Shown: positions 1 to 10,180, counted from the stretch's first letter. The stretch is 21,757 nucleotides of DNA from Hemicentrotus pulcherrimus (GCA_003118195.1 BEXV01000206.1:187129-208885); one strand, 5' to 3'. The notes: generated by a model not told the origin, from the letters alone. A program made the numbers and translations.

Positions 1-118
1 TAATAAAGGCAATTTTAACAAAATTATAAGGTGGTCTGTATTAGATACAGCCCACCTGATAATAAAGGCAATTTTAACAAAATTATAAGGTGGTCTGTAT
101 TAGATACAGCCCACCTGA
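1..118. repeat. Perfect tandem duplication, 59-base unit x2, with an internal hairpin
   Basis: Bases 1-59 and 60-118 are identical. Each unit contains an inverted repeat: in copy 1, 30-41 pairs with 45-56 around the loop TAG with one mismatch (arm GGTGGTCTGTAT). The first copy begins at the window edge, so the array may be longer than seen. Absence of divergence suggests a recent duplication or an assembly artefact. No coding potential. Confidence 0.9.
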
Positions 119-133
119 TTATATTCAATTTAA

Positions 134-409
134 GCAATCAAAATTTCAATGCATATTTTGTAATGATTGATATTCAAGTCCCTTTCTTGGACAGGTCTTA
201 AAAATAAGAGCAGTCATGTTGGATACATCATGATTAAATCTGAACAACTCTTCACAGAATATTTCATTTAGCAAATCAAAATTTCAATGCATTTTTTGTA
301 ATGATTGATATTTAAGTCCTTTTCTTGAACAAGTCTTAAAAATAAGAACTGTCATGATGGATTTGTCATAATTAAATCTGAACAACTTTTCACAGAATAT
401 TTCATCCTG
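134..409. repeat. Diverged tandem duplication, about 138-base unit x2
   Basis: The stretch from about 134 to 271 recurs from about 272 to 409 with scattered substitutions. Shared landmarks are AATCAAAATTTCAATGCAT (136 and 274), TAATGATTGATATT, GTCTTAAAAATAAGA and TTCACAGAATATTTCAT. It directly follows the younger 59-base duplication, so this left edge is duplication-prone. No ORF or transposon terminus is visible. Confidence 0.85.
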
Positions 410-1038
410 ATGCAATTTGTTAAGAAACATATTGAGCATTTAAAAATGAACAGATTCTGTCAAATATTGAATTTTAAATAGGTTAGATACTGAATATAAA
501 ATATTCTCATCAACTTTTCCTTGCTTCATCACTACCTTTTTTTCCCCTTCTGTTGTCTGTAAAGAGACACCATCATTCTGACCGACAGACTTCTCCCTCT
601 AGTGTTGACTTGCAGAAAGAAGACACCATGACACAAATAAGGTTGATACAATATTGACACTTTCTTGGTTTTCTTTTTTTAATTACAACCTACAAAGTTC
701 TAGGACATCCATGACATAAAGGTACGTGTACATGTACTTGTATTTCCACCATTTTATTTGACTAATTTCTGCCAAAGGGGAGAACCCTTTCTCTAACTTT
801 TCTCTTCCGTTTCTTCTGAAACATTGCATCATTTTATATTTGTAATTCTTCCTATCTCCCTCACATCAATATCAAGGAGGAAAGCTCTAAACATTCTGAT
901 ACCCTGATTCATTTTTTGTTTCATTTATCATTTTTCGATTCCATTTATCAATGTCTTTATAACCTAATGGTTTTTGTGTTGTTTTTCTCTACAGAAAAAA
1001 GATTGGTGTCAAATAAAAAGAAATGGGTTCCCTTTTCA
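410..1038. other. Intergenic or intronic AT-rich sequence, nothing recognised
   Basis: AT-rich single-copy-looking sequence with short T runs and one exact TACATGTA near 729. I see no splice-flanked coding segment, repeat or RNA gene. Confidence 0.5.
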
Positions 1039-1080
1039 AGATAGATAGAGAGCGAGAGAGAGAGAAAGAGAGAGCGATAT
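1039..1080. repeat. GATA/GA microsatellite
   Basis: A purine-rich simple repeat that begins with AGATAGATAG and continues as interrupted (GA)n to about 1077. It is interrupted and therefore probably not a very young expansion. Confidence 0.85.
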
Positions 1081-1562
1081 GAATGTAACTTCAAATCGCA
1101 ATGATTGCATCATTTATTGCACTCACGAAAAGCATATTACAAAACAATTTCAGAAATGATTGTTTGTTTTTTATATACACGGTCGAACAATAAAAAGTGG
1201 AGGGGTAAAAATGCATTGCATCAAACTGGTGCTGATGGAGAAAAGACAGACATCTTTTTTGGACAATCTTCACACAGGCCAGCAGCTCCTCTACAGATAT
1301 TGATTGGGTATCATGCCAATACTTCAGACTCGTGTTGTGATTTAATCAGCCATATTCCTTATCCTTGCCCGATATTTCAGAGCAGGATAATCTGATCAGA
1401 TTGAGAAAATAGATAGAGAAAGAGATGCTGGTAGGAGGAGGGAAGAATATTTTTGGCGGTTTCATGAATCAATACATACATACTGTAGGCCAAAGCAGTG
1501 GGGAAATGTTGCTTTATAAAAACCACCGACTGCTGCGAAGAGTAGTTATCAGGAAGGCTAGC

Positions 1563-1726
1563 CCTGGGTCCCGTCTTATAAAGAGTTGAGAACAATTCAA
1601 ATTAATCGCAAGTCCTCTAATCAATTACAAGATTGCAGTCCCCTATCTCGTATGTACATAGTTGCGATTGATATCAATAGCAGATAAGTTGTGATTAATA
1701 TAAGCTCTTTATAAGAAGGGCCGTGA
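1563..1726. mobile_element. MITE-like element with terminal inverted repeats
   Basis: The left end carries GGGTCCCGTCTTATAAAGAG (1566-1585). The right end carries its near reverse complement, CTCTTTATAAGAAGGGCC (1705-1722). Further in, ATTAATCGCAA (1601-1611) pairs with TTGTGATTAAT (1689-1699), so the roughly 165-base element folds as a long interrupted hairpin. There is no room for a transposase, so a non-autonomous DNA transposon is the best reading. A clean target-site duplication was not identified and the superfamily is not assigned. Confidence 0.65.
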
Positions 1727-3500
1727 ACTAACAGCACTAGAATTACATGTAATAACTACAAATGTACCACCTCAGACACTAACCCGGGAAAACTATCCTC
1801 TAGTTGGAAAATTACAACTGGACAAATATCCCACAAATATCCCAGGAAACTACCGGTATCTTTTGTGGCCTTTACAAAAACAAAAATCAGGTAGACATAC
1901 ATGCAGAGATGCTGTGCAACCCAAAAAGGGGAACTTCAAGCAAAAAAAGGAAACCATTAAATTGAAACGTACAACCATGTGCGACACACTTCCAATGCAG
2001 AAATGTCCATTCCTCATGCTGTTATTTTCATATGAGGACCTTTAGTTTATTTATCGGTAGTATCGGTAGAAATTTTTTTTTTGTGTATGTGCATTATCGA
2101 CATTACATTCTATTATTTTTCTCTCCAAGTATGTATTAACCTTAGCTTTCCATTGGAGTAGTGATCAACATTTTAGAGCTTTCGGTTGACGTGCGGTATG
2201 TTTAAACAAATTATTTTAAAAAAAGAAATAGAAACAAATACTATATTAAGATAAATGTACTTCCGTAATTTTAAGGAAAAAAAACATTTTGGGGAAAACG
2301 TAATGGTTGGCAGCTCTGTACATACACCCAATCATTGCAGATTGATGTAAAAAAGAGAAGTACATGTAATTCATATCTATAACACAAATGCATATTGGTA
2401 ATCATTTCTATAAATTGTCCCATGTGTAAATAACTAAATGTGTACATTTTGCCAGAGCCCTTGAAATAATGCATTCATTCAAACCTAAATACCTGATTTC
2501 GAATTTCTTTTCAATTACGGGGGACATTAAATACACCAGAAGCCATTTCATGCTCTGTAAATGACAAATGCGTACATTGCATGCCATCCCTTTGTTTGTT
2601 TATGGACTAATGACTTTTTAATATTGGCATACTTTGGAGCTAGTAACTAGTGATGTTGAAAGATCTCCAATATTTCTATCTTGGAAATTCATTTCGACTG
2701 ATATTCATATAAGGCACTATGTGCAGGATTTTTTGAAAGTACAGGTATTTGTGGGTTGGTGAAGCCTTTTCAACGACACAACTCACTTGAAACTTCACAT
2801 AAATCATGTGTGAAAAACCACAAGTGTTTACTATTATATTAAAGGACATAACCTGTAAAGAAACGTGGGCTGAAGAATCATCGTTAAGCGAAAGGAGCAT
2901 ACAAACTAGAAAACATTATTTTAAAAAAACACCCAAAACCGCCCCTCCTTTTACTCAATGAACCGCCTGACACCGCCCATTCGTAATCATCCGTTTTCAA
3001 CAAGCTATAGTATCCTATCTAGGGTCTACCGTGCATAATCCTTATGTCCACAGTAGGATTCTGCATCAAAAAATAGTGCATGTTTCATATTATTCAGAAC
3101 AATTTCAAAATAAGAGTAATATTGCAAAATCTTCCAGTGAGTAATAGGCCATTTTTATAAAATCTCTAGTTGCTAATGGGTTAAACAACATTTTGCCTAC
3201 ATAGCGCCTCTATAATTCTATATCATCTGGCGTACCTCCATCAAAAGACGTAAACATGCATGTTGGGGTTGACCCTTGTGGTATGTTAAACTGGCGCTCA
3301 GGGCAGGGGAGACGTGCCAGAGAGACATGTCTATTGGCATATTATGCAAATGAGAAGGAGGCCCTCTATCAGGTGTACCTCAATCACAGCTCTGATATTT
3401 TGAGGGAGAGATATATTATTACAGCCACGAGCAAGCGAAGAGATGGAGACAGATGTAAACAAATGTACATTACAAGTCAACATCTAGAATATAGGCCTAT
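1727..3500. other. Long non-coding stretch, nothing recognised
   Basis: About 1.8 kb of AT-rich sequence with only short chance ORFs. It has exact TACATGTA palindromes at about 1744 and 2361. There is a small local repeat near 2052-2070 (ATCGGTAG twice). No exon or transposon terminus could be supported. Confidence 0.5.
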
Positions 3501-3605
3501 GATGTATAGCATCTGCTTGGAGCCAGAAGGGCATTTAATGTATGTACCTCATATACTTTGATACAGAGTTAACGCTCTTCTGGCTCTGAGCAGATGATGT
3601 ATATA
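3501..3605. repeat. Inverted repeat able to form a long hairpin
   Basis: The left arm, about 3501-3537, contains GGAGCCAGAAGGGC. The right arm, about 3570-3605, contains GCTCTTCTGGCTCTGAGC. They are imperfect reverse complements over roughly 35 bases, separated by a loop of about 32 bases. It could be a small palindromic transposon remnant or a transcribed hairpin; the sequence alone does not decide. Confidence 0.7.
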
Positions 3606-4004
3606 CATGTATCTATATCTGTTTTATTTTCTAACGTAATCTATATTTGCCACTCTGATTGTTCTTGTTTTTTTGTATATATAATATAGACTAGCAAAAA
3701 GATGAAGGAAAAAGGCAGTAGGAGTTCATTTCCAAAGACCTACATGTATACTTCCTTTAAAACAACAACAACAAAAGGGGGCTACTTCGCAAGATACTGT
3801 CCCACTAGTCCAGTTCCACAAATGTGAATGTTACGTGTGTTCATTACAGTTTTGTACATCTATACTAGAATGGTTAGTTTGATACCATAAATGCAACCTA
3901 GAGCTTGTCCAAGGAGTGTCCAACATAGCAACCAGAGCACGCATGAGGCCTGCATTGTGAATTTTGAATTACTCTCTCATCAGGTACATATCATCCCTAT
4001 TTAA
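3606..4004. other. Non-coding sequence between two hairpins
   Basis: About 400 bases, AT-rich, with a short AAC run near 3763 and two TACATGTA palindromes (about 3604 and 3741). No gene-like signal. Confidence 0.45.
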
Positions 4005-4058
4005 ACGAAGTGACGATAGTGATATGCGTGCGGATTTGCCTCACTACCGTCACTTCGT
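4005..4058. repeat. Near-perfect 18-bp stem-loop
   Basis: ACGAAGTGACGATAGTGA (4005-4022) pairs with TCACTACCGTCACTTCGT (4041-4058) with a single mismatch, around an 18-base loop. Stem length and tightness exceed the other local palindromes in the window. Options are a small-RNA precursor or the remains of a palindromic element. Nothing shows transcription. Confidence 0.75.
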
Positions 4059-4128
4059 GAAAACAGAAACGATAAATATGCACTCATAATGGCCTTGGAA
4101 TAAAAGCATTTTAGATTTGAATACATTA

Positions 4129-4215
4129 AATAATAATAATAATAATATACCGTACTTATATAGAGCATATAACAATATGTCTCTATGCGCTGTATGAAAT
4201 ATGAAGACATGACTG
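4129..4215 (-). mobile_element. 3' tail of a CR1/L2-type LINE or SINE
   Basis: Read on the minus strand, this gives a CAGCGCATAGAG stretch, then CTCTATATAAGTACGG, ending in an (ATT)n run (about 4130-4150 on the plus strand). The pattern of a GCGC-containing segment, TATATAA and an ATT-type tail is the usual 3' end of CR1/L2-clade LINEs and the SINEs that borrow their machinery. The 5' part is missing or unrecognisable, as expected for a 5'-truncated insertion. Confidence 0.55.
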
Positions 4216-4265
4216 GGCTATAGTAGTATGCGGGCACAAACCTGTGTGAGTCATTGTGTGTATAA

Positions 4266-4545
4266 CAGTGTCTGCACTATGGGACTACAATACATGTAGG
4301 TTCTGTAAGTAGACTAGTCCTGGCAAGCAAGCTAGAGACTGATATATATCTAGGCTCTGCCCAAGACAATAATTGTGGTTAATAATAATAATCTGAATTT
4401 ATATATCGACTAATACGAAATACTGTCTCTAAGAGCTCTACAGATCATTGTTACCCTGTCATCGGATTCATCCACGCACAATGTGCACCATCTCCACTCC
4501 CTGGGGAGTAAAGTGACAACTTAGATTCTGTGCTTGCAGACTAGG
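4266..4545 (+). mobile_element. Element X, copy 1, interrupted by a SINE
   Basis: The left part (4266-4379) starts with CAGTGTCTGCACT and then matches the start of the 10.2 kb array in order: GGGACTACAATA, AGAGACTG, TAGGCTCTGCCCAAG and AATTGTGGT. The family sequence resumes at 4508 with TAAAGTGACAACTTAGATTC and a GCAGACTA motif. The 4380-4508 interruption is a minus-strand SINE. Orientation is set by the array copies. The terminal CAGTG resembles hAT-type ends, but no target-site duplication is established. Non-autonomous; no ORF. Confidence 0.6.
4380..4508 (-). mobile_element. SINE, 5'-truncated, inserted in element X
   Basis: On the minus strand it begins with CCCCAGGGAGTGGAGA and ends with GATATATAAATTCAG followed by (ATT)n. 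The body resembles the SINE at 5050-5233 (CCCCCAGGGAGTGGAGA, then a similarly placed middle and tail). The ATT tail abuts AATTGTGGT of the host element and the 5' end abuts TAAAGTG, so the insertion lies between two bases that are adjacent in uninterrupted element X copies. Confidence 0.65.
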
Positions 4546-4924
4546 ACTATAGTACATTGAAAATGAATGAAGCAACAGCCTACTGTAATAAGATAGAGAA
4601 AAAGCCTAACACATGAGCAAATGCAATCTATTCCCAGTTCCCATCCACCTTGGCCCGCTTAGCTCCCATGTGAACGCACTCTTCTACACATTCATATAAA
4701 CTAATAAAGCTTTAGACATACTGAAGCTGACGTAACATGCACTGATATGCTAACAACATGTCAAATTTAACACACGCTCTCTCAACAAAATTTGGTGACT
4801 CACCATGCGCCTCGAAGTGGTTAAATAATAACAATCACCCCCTCTTCTTCCTCTATGCAAATGAAACAGATTGGTGGGTTTGGAGTTGATTGGAGCTACT
4901 ATATTATATACTCGTGTAGGGATG
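4546..4924. other. Non-coding sequence, nothing recognised
   Basis: About 380 bases of AT-rich sequence between elements X and Y. No coding or repeat signal that I can support. Confidence 0.4.
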
Positions 4925-5395
4925 TGAAAATCACCAAAAAATGTTTTGCTTTTGATCTAGAAGTTCCATGTGACCTTTATACTGTAATAAAACTATGAGC
5001 TTTAAATAGTATTTAATGCCAATGTGCTTAGATTAGCAAGTGTGCGCTTGCAAAAATGACGCCTGGCTGGAATGCGCCCCCCAGGGAGTGGAGAATGTGC
5101 ATACATTATGGACGGGTAAGCCTGAATCCGTTGACCAGGTTAATAACATATATTTCTGTAAAGTGCTTTGAGAGGGCCTTCGGTCCTGAAAAGCGCTATA
5201 TAAAAACTAGCTTTTATTATTATTATTATTATTTCTACTAAGAGATGTAGCAGCTTAAATATACACCCTTCATATACATGTACATTGTACATAAGAACAA
5301 CTTGTTGAGTAGAATCGTCGACGCAAGCATACGCACTCATATAGAATAGGGTGCGCATATGGAACCCAAGTCAGAGTTGGGTACTATACAAGCCG
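4925..5395 (+). mobile_element. Element Y, copy A (dispersed repeat split by a SINE)
   Basis: Landmarks shared in order with 14090-14335 are TCACCAAAAAATGTTTTGCT (4931), an AAACTATGAGC segment (about 4989), AAGAGATGTAGCAG (about 5240), TTGTTGAGTAGA (about 5302), GGTGCGCATATGGAACC and a final ACTATACAAG-like stretch. The 5050-5233 SINE falls between landmarks that are close together in the other copy. No termini or ORF are recognised, so the class of element Y is unknown. It could be a transposon fragment or an old segmental duplication. Confidence 0.6.
5050..5233 (+). mobile_element. SINE with CR1/L2-type 3' tail
   Basis: The body contains GCTGGAATGCGCCCCCCAGG. The 3' part runs through GTAAAGTGCTTTGAG and GAAAAGCGCTATATAAAA and ends in (ATT)n at about 5212-5233. 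That tail is the classic shared end of CR1/L2-clade LINEs and their dependent SINEs. No tRNA-like head is evident, so the 5' end is uncertain and the copy may be truncated. It interrupts element Y copy A and is related to the minus-strand SINE at 4380-4508. Confidence 0.75.
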
Positions 5396-5582
5396 TTTCA
5401 TGTCATTATTTGTTCTCTTCATACTGCTTAACCCTTAAACCATAAAATACTAGGTGAAAACGATTTAGGTTAATTTTGTAGCTGCAAGTTTTTAATTAAT
5501 TATTTTTTCAGGTGATTGGTACTCTAAGAATGTGACTTTAAAACCATCTTTACATGTAACTGAAATCATATCATTAGCAGGG

Positions 5583-5776
5583 CTTTAGTCAAGTACCAAG
5601 ATAAGACGCTCAACCATTCAACAAATTTTTTCCTACCAAGTACTATACCTGGGTGGAGAGTGGAAAATTTTTAGATGAATATCTTGCTATTAGGACATTA
5701 GTGCCACAGCGGGACTTGAACCGCAAACCTTGCTATTGGCAGTCCAACGACGTATCCACTAGACCAAGACAACTTG
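5583..5776 (-). mobile_element. tRNA-derived SINE, copy A
   Basis: On the minus strand it opens with a tRNA-like head. The A box is TGGTCTAGTGG (5767 to 5757) and the B box is GGTTCAAGTCC (5722 to 5712), followed by CGCTGTGGCACTAATG. The body (CCACTCTCCACCCAGGT, then TACTTGGTAGGAA and GAGCGTC) matches the SINEs at 17941 and 18671. The tRNA fold is degenerate (the anticodon stem does not pair), so this is a retroposon with internal RNA polymerase III boxes and not a tRNA gene. The 3' end fades out near 5583. Confidence 0.8.
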
Positions 5777-6424
5777 AAATTTACATTTCTTCAAATGCTA
5801 CATGAAGTCATCTGGTACTGTACAAATGCACATAACTTTTTACACCATTCGATACTTAAAGGTCAACTGCATGCTGAAAGCCATGACCTTCAAAGACAAA
5901 AAGAAGCATCAAAACCAGTAGCCCCCCAAGAAATAAACAGTGTACTCTTGAACCTTTCTTTTGATTTATGATGGGATGAAATGAGAGCTAAATAGTTTAT
6001 GACCCTAGTCACCTCCCATAAATAATTCAAATCACATATTTTGTACATAAGCTGTGGCAATGTATACCTGGGGATGTTCCCACAATTTATATCTGCAATT
6101 ACATTGACTATATTCTAAATGTAGAGGTATATATTTCTGCATATCTCAAACTTTCATATCTCTAAATTCATAAACACTACACATTGATTCTACATTGACC
6201 TGTACAACATAAACTATCTATTTAAGCTTCTTTTTTATTGTATGAATTATTCTTCAGCTCAGATTAAATTCTGGTGATTGAATTGCATTTTTGAGAGAAA
6301 TACCAATTATAAAAGCAATTCTGAATTCAATTTTTTTTAATCAGCAAAACGTAAACGGTAACCAAAACTTACTGGACTCACAATCACTGAGACCATTTAT
6401 GAATTTCCATAAATGAACAATGTA
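5777..6424. other. Non-coding sequence, nothing recognised
   Basis: AT-rich, with short chance ORFs only. No splice-flanked coding segment or repeat family member was recognised. Confidence 0.45.
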
Positions 6425-6721
6425 CAGTGCGTCCCAGAAAGAATGAAACCGAGAATAATCAACATTTTATCATAACTTACTTAATCACAATTATAATTAC
6501 TAAATAACACATATTTATAAAGCTTAGATCATCCTCTAGCTGAACGTGATATCATAATTTTTTTCATTTTATTTAATTTTTGCCCATTACCTAGTCATTT
6601 TACATTTGTGGTGATTATCTCATATGCCCCCTTATTTGTCCTATATTAAAGAAGTCCTTTCTTTTTATACTTTATTATTGTAGTGCAAGAAGAGCTGTAC
6701 ACTTTTTATTCCAACCCACTG
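6425..6721. mobile_element. Mariner-like MITE, about 300 bases
   Basis: The left end reads CAGTGCGTCCCAGAAAGAAT, preceded by TA. This resembles the CAGTGCGTCCCAGAA-type termini I associate with Tc1/mariner-related elements. The right end read inwards is CAGTGGGTTGGAATAAAAAG, which shares CAGTG-GT and the A-rich continuation. The interior is AT-rich and lacks a transposase. The expected TA duplication is seen on the left, but the right flank is TG, so the boundary or class is not secure. Confidence 0.5.
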
Positions 6722-8620
6722 TGTCAGTGATTAAACCTGGACCAAAGTTAGCAAGGGTCGATAAAGGTCTACAAATTTGATATTTGTGAATGGGTCCCGG
6801 GGACAGAAATAGCTTGATATCAATTTGGAAAATTAAGTGCTGCTCGAAGGTCATTATCCAAGGTCATACTCTCAGATATTTTCAGCTCTTCAGTTGGTTT
6901 TCCTTAAATCACAGCACAGCACATTCTTTTTGATGCATGGGCCAAGCTTAAAGGGAATAGTCCAACTTTACAATATTTGTCAATTGTATACAAAATGGAA
7001 AAAGGGATTTACAATTGCATAAATGTTACACCTTGTTTTGCTTATTTTTCCCAAAATGGTTCAAGATTTAGACATATTATGACATTTTTAACAGAAAAAA
7101 GCCAATAATTCTTTCTCATTATCATCATGTATTTTACATCTCTGTCAAAAGATGATTATATTGCTTTATTTACTGTAGTGTAGAAATTTACAAGATTGTT
7201 GAATAAATCTCAATCTCAGAAGAATTTTTATCAATGTGATCAATAATTTGAATCCAATTGTAGCCATTTTATTTTACATTTATTAATTTTTCCTTTTTTC
7301 TCTCCTGAACGCACAGCATACACATATATTATCAAGTTTATAAGACTGCACTACAAGTCATAGGAATTTGCCATTTCTGGCTATTATGCTACATGTAGCT
7401 AATGCTGATGCATCAACTTTTCCGGGGAACAAATAATATACTACACATGTACAAAAAATGACCAAGGTATGATTGATCCACTGGTGTCATATTTGCACTT
7501 CCCTTCTTCGTTACTTTGCTACTTTGAACAGTTGAAGTTTGTTGAATTTAATATCACTGTCCCCCNATTGTCCTTATAATCATTGTTACATGTATGTGTA
7601 ATGCATTAAGAAAAGATATACAATATGAGTGGGTCTTAATTAAATAAGTGCTGAGTTTTAATAGTCTTTCATAGAGATATCAAATGATCCTTATTAAGTT
7701 TAACAGTATTTTTCATATGAGCCCTAACTGCCCCTCCCTACATTAACAAAAAAGGTATAATTATTGATTTATCAAACTTTAAAATCATATTTGAATTTTT
7801 TCAACATTAGTATTTTTTTTTCACAGTCCTTCTTGTTTTAGTTAACCCCACACCACGTTTATGAAATATTAAAGGGGAATAAACCTCAAAATGAAACAAC
7901 ATGTTCATTTCAGTTTGTAGGTCATTTAAAACATCATCTGTAAAATTTAAAACAATTTGATAAAAGGAAGGACCTAACTCTTGTTAAAGATCCTTCGTCC
8001 TTCGCGGCTCTGAGAATTTTCAGAGCGTGGCCATTGTGTTTCCCAGCAAGCTTTCATCATTGATTACCTCTGCTCTTATCAAAGTCATAGTCATACACTG
8101 TACAGGTACCCTGGGCTCCCATACACAGCAAGACCCACACCCCGTCCAGACAAGAAAAGCTATACCTTTCATAAAACAGCTGTAGCCTTAAAGCTATAGA
8201 TAAGTAATGAATTTCTTTCATGTTGTACCACTGGAAAGTAAAACAGAGTTATGAGAATAGTTTCAAGTGAAAACTTGGTAATTATTTTTTAAACTAAGGT
8301 CCATCATCCTTTGAACACCAAATAAAACTAAAATTGTACAACTGGGCAGAAATATCCTAAGCGCTCTATAGGAAGAGACAACACAACATGGATTAAGATC
8401 TTTGAGTGACAAATAAAATGTTAACACAGTGTGCTTTTAGTCTTCTAGTTCTACAACAATTCTTTATGAAATATATTATTTTCTAGCAAGGCAGGAACTC
8501 CAAAAGATCATGGAGAATGGAAACAAGTGAACAAAACTTGTCATGCCATGGGAGTACACCTACTCCTTATCCTAAATGTATGTCCATTTAAACTACGTTT
8601 ATCATACAAGTACATGTACA
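6722..8620. other. Long non-coding stretch with one short hairpin
   Basis: About 1.9 kb of AT-rich sequence with no supported gene. It holds an N at 7566 and a small palindrome GCTCTGAGAATTTTCAGAGC at about 8006-8025. There are also TACATGTA sites near 7390, 7588 and 8610. No transposon ends were recognised. Confidence 0.45.
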
Positions 8621-8650
8621 GTATATATATATATATGTGTGTGTGTGTGC
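8621..8650. repeat. Compound (TA)n(TG)n microsatellite
   Basis: Alternating TA from 8621 to about 8636 runs directly into TG repeats to about 8649. It sits immediately before a 98-base-period duplication, which may have been seeded by slippage or unequal exchange here. Confidence 0.9.
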
Positions 8651-8651
8651 G

Positions 8652-8821
8652 TTTATACCATGTTTCCTCTCGTGTGAATGTGCTACAAGCCCTTTCAATT
8701 GACTAAACCTTGCTCTCTGCCATCCTTTACAAGTAAAAAAAAGTGTTCATTTATACCACGATTCCTCTTGTGTGAATGTGCTACAAGACCTTTCATCAAA
8801 CTGAACCTTGCTCTCTGCCAT
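8652..8821. repeat. Tandem duplication, period 98
   Basis: 8652-8723 and 8750-8821 share TTTATACCA, GTGTGAATGTGCTACAAG, CCTTTCA and CCTTGCTCTCTGCCAT, with several substitutions. The copies are about 72 bases, separated by an AAG-rich spacer. Short ORFs across it are by-products of the repeat. Confidence 0.85.
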
Positions 8822-9356
8822 AAGATCTCTTTGCATGATCTGATCTACATTCTGCTTCTTTATCCAATTCTCTCTTTTATTACAATCATCGCCGCCACCA
8901 CCGCCAATAATTAAAATGAATAAAGCCGTCTGCCTAAAATAAAAAAAGTCCAAAGGACTGAATACATGTAGCAGGATAACATAGTATGCTGATTTGTGTT
9001 TATTTAGTATGCATTTATTTCTTTTCTTAAGGTGTAACAATCCCTGAAAAGAATCAATGCAGTCGGTGTACCATTAATTTTATATAATGTTCCAAGAACG
9101 TTTTTTATCTGGCAGTTGATCTGAATATACATTATCAAAGACGTGACTGTAGCAGATCTATCACAAATAATAGCAATTTTAGATTAGGAACTCCAGAGAG
9201 CAAAATTCATCAACCCAAATATGAATTTGAGTCACACTGAGAATGGTTGAGTAAAAAAAACAAGCCTACTCCTCGGCAAAAGATGCATATCTAAATGACA
9301 AATTTCTCAAAAAGTAACAAGGGGGAATTTCCATGCAATTATACCATAGAATGTTA
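8822..9356. other. Non-coding sequence, nothing recognised
   Basis: AT-rich, with a short CGCCGCCACCACCGCC-like GC patch near 8888 and a TACATGTA near 8965. No coding or RNA signal. Confidence 0.4.
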
Positions 9357-9381
9357 AACCAAGAAGTTACACTTCTTGGTT
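9357..9381. repeat. Perfect 11-bp stem-loop
   Basis: AACCAAGAAGT (9357-9367) is the exact reverse complement of ACTTCTTGGTT (9371-9381) around a TAC loop. No T-rich tract or gene end is associated with it. It may be an outer part of the transposon fragment that follows. Confidence 0.7.
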
Positions 9382-9419
9382 AAACCGACCGTACTGTGCT
9401 ACTAAAGGGGGAAAACAAT

Positions 9420-9541
9420 TTTTTTTTTTAAATCATGTTTCAATCAAAAACCATTTCCAAGGTACCAGTAAACAAAAAAAGTGGTCTTTGTAGAGAGATG
9501 GTCTTTCTATACAGGTGGTCACTAAAGCAGGTTTGACTGTA
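9420..9541. mobile_element. Terminal fragment of a pogo/Tc1-like DNA transposon
   Basis: Read on the minus strand from 9539, the end is CAGTCAAACCTGC, flanked by TA. Inward on the plus strand is a repeated GTGGTC/ATGGTC pattern (GTGGTCTTTG, ATGGTCTTTC, GTGGTCAC). A CAGTCAAACCTG terminus with TA flanks and GACCAC repeats is a form I recall from pogo/Tigger-like elements in marine invertebrates. The opposite terminus is not seen, so the copy is probably partial. Confidence 0.5.
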
Positions 9542-9564
9542 GTATACAGTAGAATACCTCCTTG

Positions 9565-9586
9565 TCTGTTTGTTTGTTTGTTTTAT
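9565..9586. repeat. (TTTG)n microsatellite
   Basis: Four to five TTTG units followed by TTTT, ending a T-rich patch. It could be the reverse-strand A-rich tail of a retroelement, but no body is recognisable beside it. Confidence 0.7.
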
Positions 9587-9707
9587 TTCCGAAAATCATC
9601 ATAAAAAAACAATAACACAATATAACAAAATCAAAGACTTATATAACAATGATAGAATGATAAAACGGTTGGATAGTCCATTTCAGAGCCATTAACCTAA
9701 TGGCTCT

Positions 9708-9767
9708 GTTCTTCCATGGAGTCCAATGTTCTTCCATGGAGTCCAATATTCTTCCATGCAGTCCAAC
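9708..9767. repeat. 20-base unit repeated three times
   Basis: GTTCTTCCATGGAGTCCAAT occurs at 9708 and again at 9728 without change, then at 9748 with three substitutions. It adjoins the coding-like stretch at 9769-9965 and is in frame with neither strand in a meaningful way (20 is not a multiple of 3). Confidence 0.9.
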
Positions 9768-9768
9768 C

Positions 9769-9965
9769 TGCATCTCCTGCATCTGCAAACTACCTGCACC
9801 AGAAAACCCTGGGCTGATTCCGTTTGACAGAAAGAGGAAGTTTTTCACACCACTAAAGGAAGTCATTAATAGAGAAGAAATGAACGCGATTGGAAATCCT
9901 TTTAAGAATGGATTAGTTCCTGTAAACCAATCTCGTGGCCCAGTTTCCATTCAATCAAAGCTGGT
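9769..9965. other. Coding-like stretch open on both strands, unassigned
   Basis: About 200 bases stay open on the plus strand (peptide segment PENPGLIPFDRKRKFFTPLK, then a stretch ending QSRGPVSIQSK). They also stay open on the minus strand (segment WFTGTNPFLKGFPIAFISSL). Composition is more balanced than in neighbouring DNA. I recognise no domain in either reading. There is no clean pair of splice sites around it and no start in a good context. It could be a decayed transposon coding fragment, a pseudogene piece or chance. Confidence 0.2.
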
Positions 9966-10180
9966 GGTATATATGTTGCAAGTTCTGGGGTGGTTATCAG
10001 AACCTTTTTTTGTACTGTATCCATGCACAGTTTTTCACATAATCTAATTTATTGTGCACTTAATGTCAAAGAAGAAACAAATACGAGAGAGAATATGTAT
10101 TGTTAATTTTGGTTTATGAGTCCTTTTTTTTTCTCAAATATTCCAGACAAAAAGTTTCCTAAATGTGTTGTGTTTTTTCT
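9966..10180. other. Non-coding spacer
   Basis: AT-rich sequence between the coding-like stretch and the element X array. Nothing recognised. Confidence 0.4.

Noticed and set aside
3256..3561. 101-residue plus-strand open frame
   Set aside because: No recognisable domain, no splice context, and its end runs into an inverted repeat. Length is within chance for a window of this size.
5690..5776. tRNA gene on the minus strand
   Set aside because: A and B boxes are present but the anticodon stem and acceptor do not pair, and a SINE body shared with two other loci follows.
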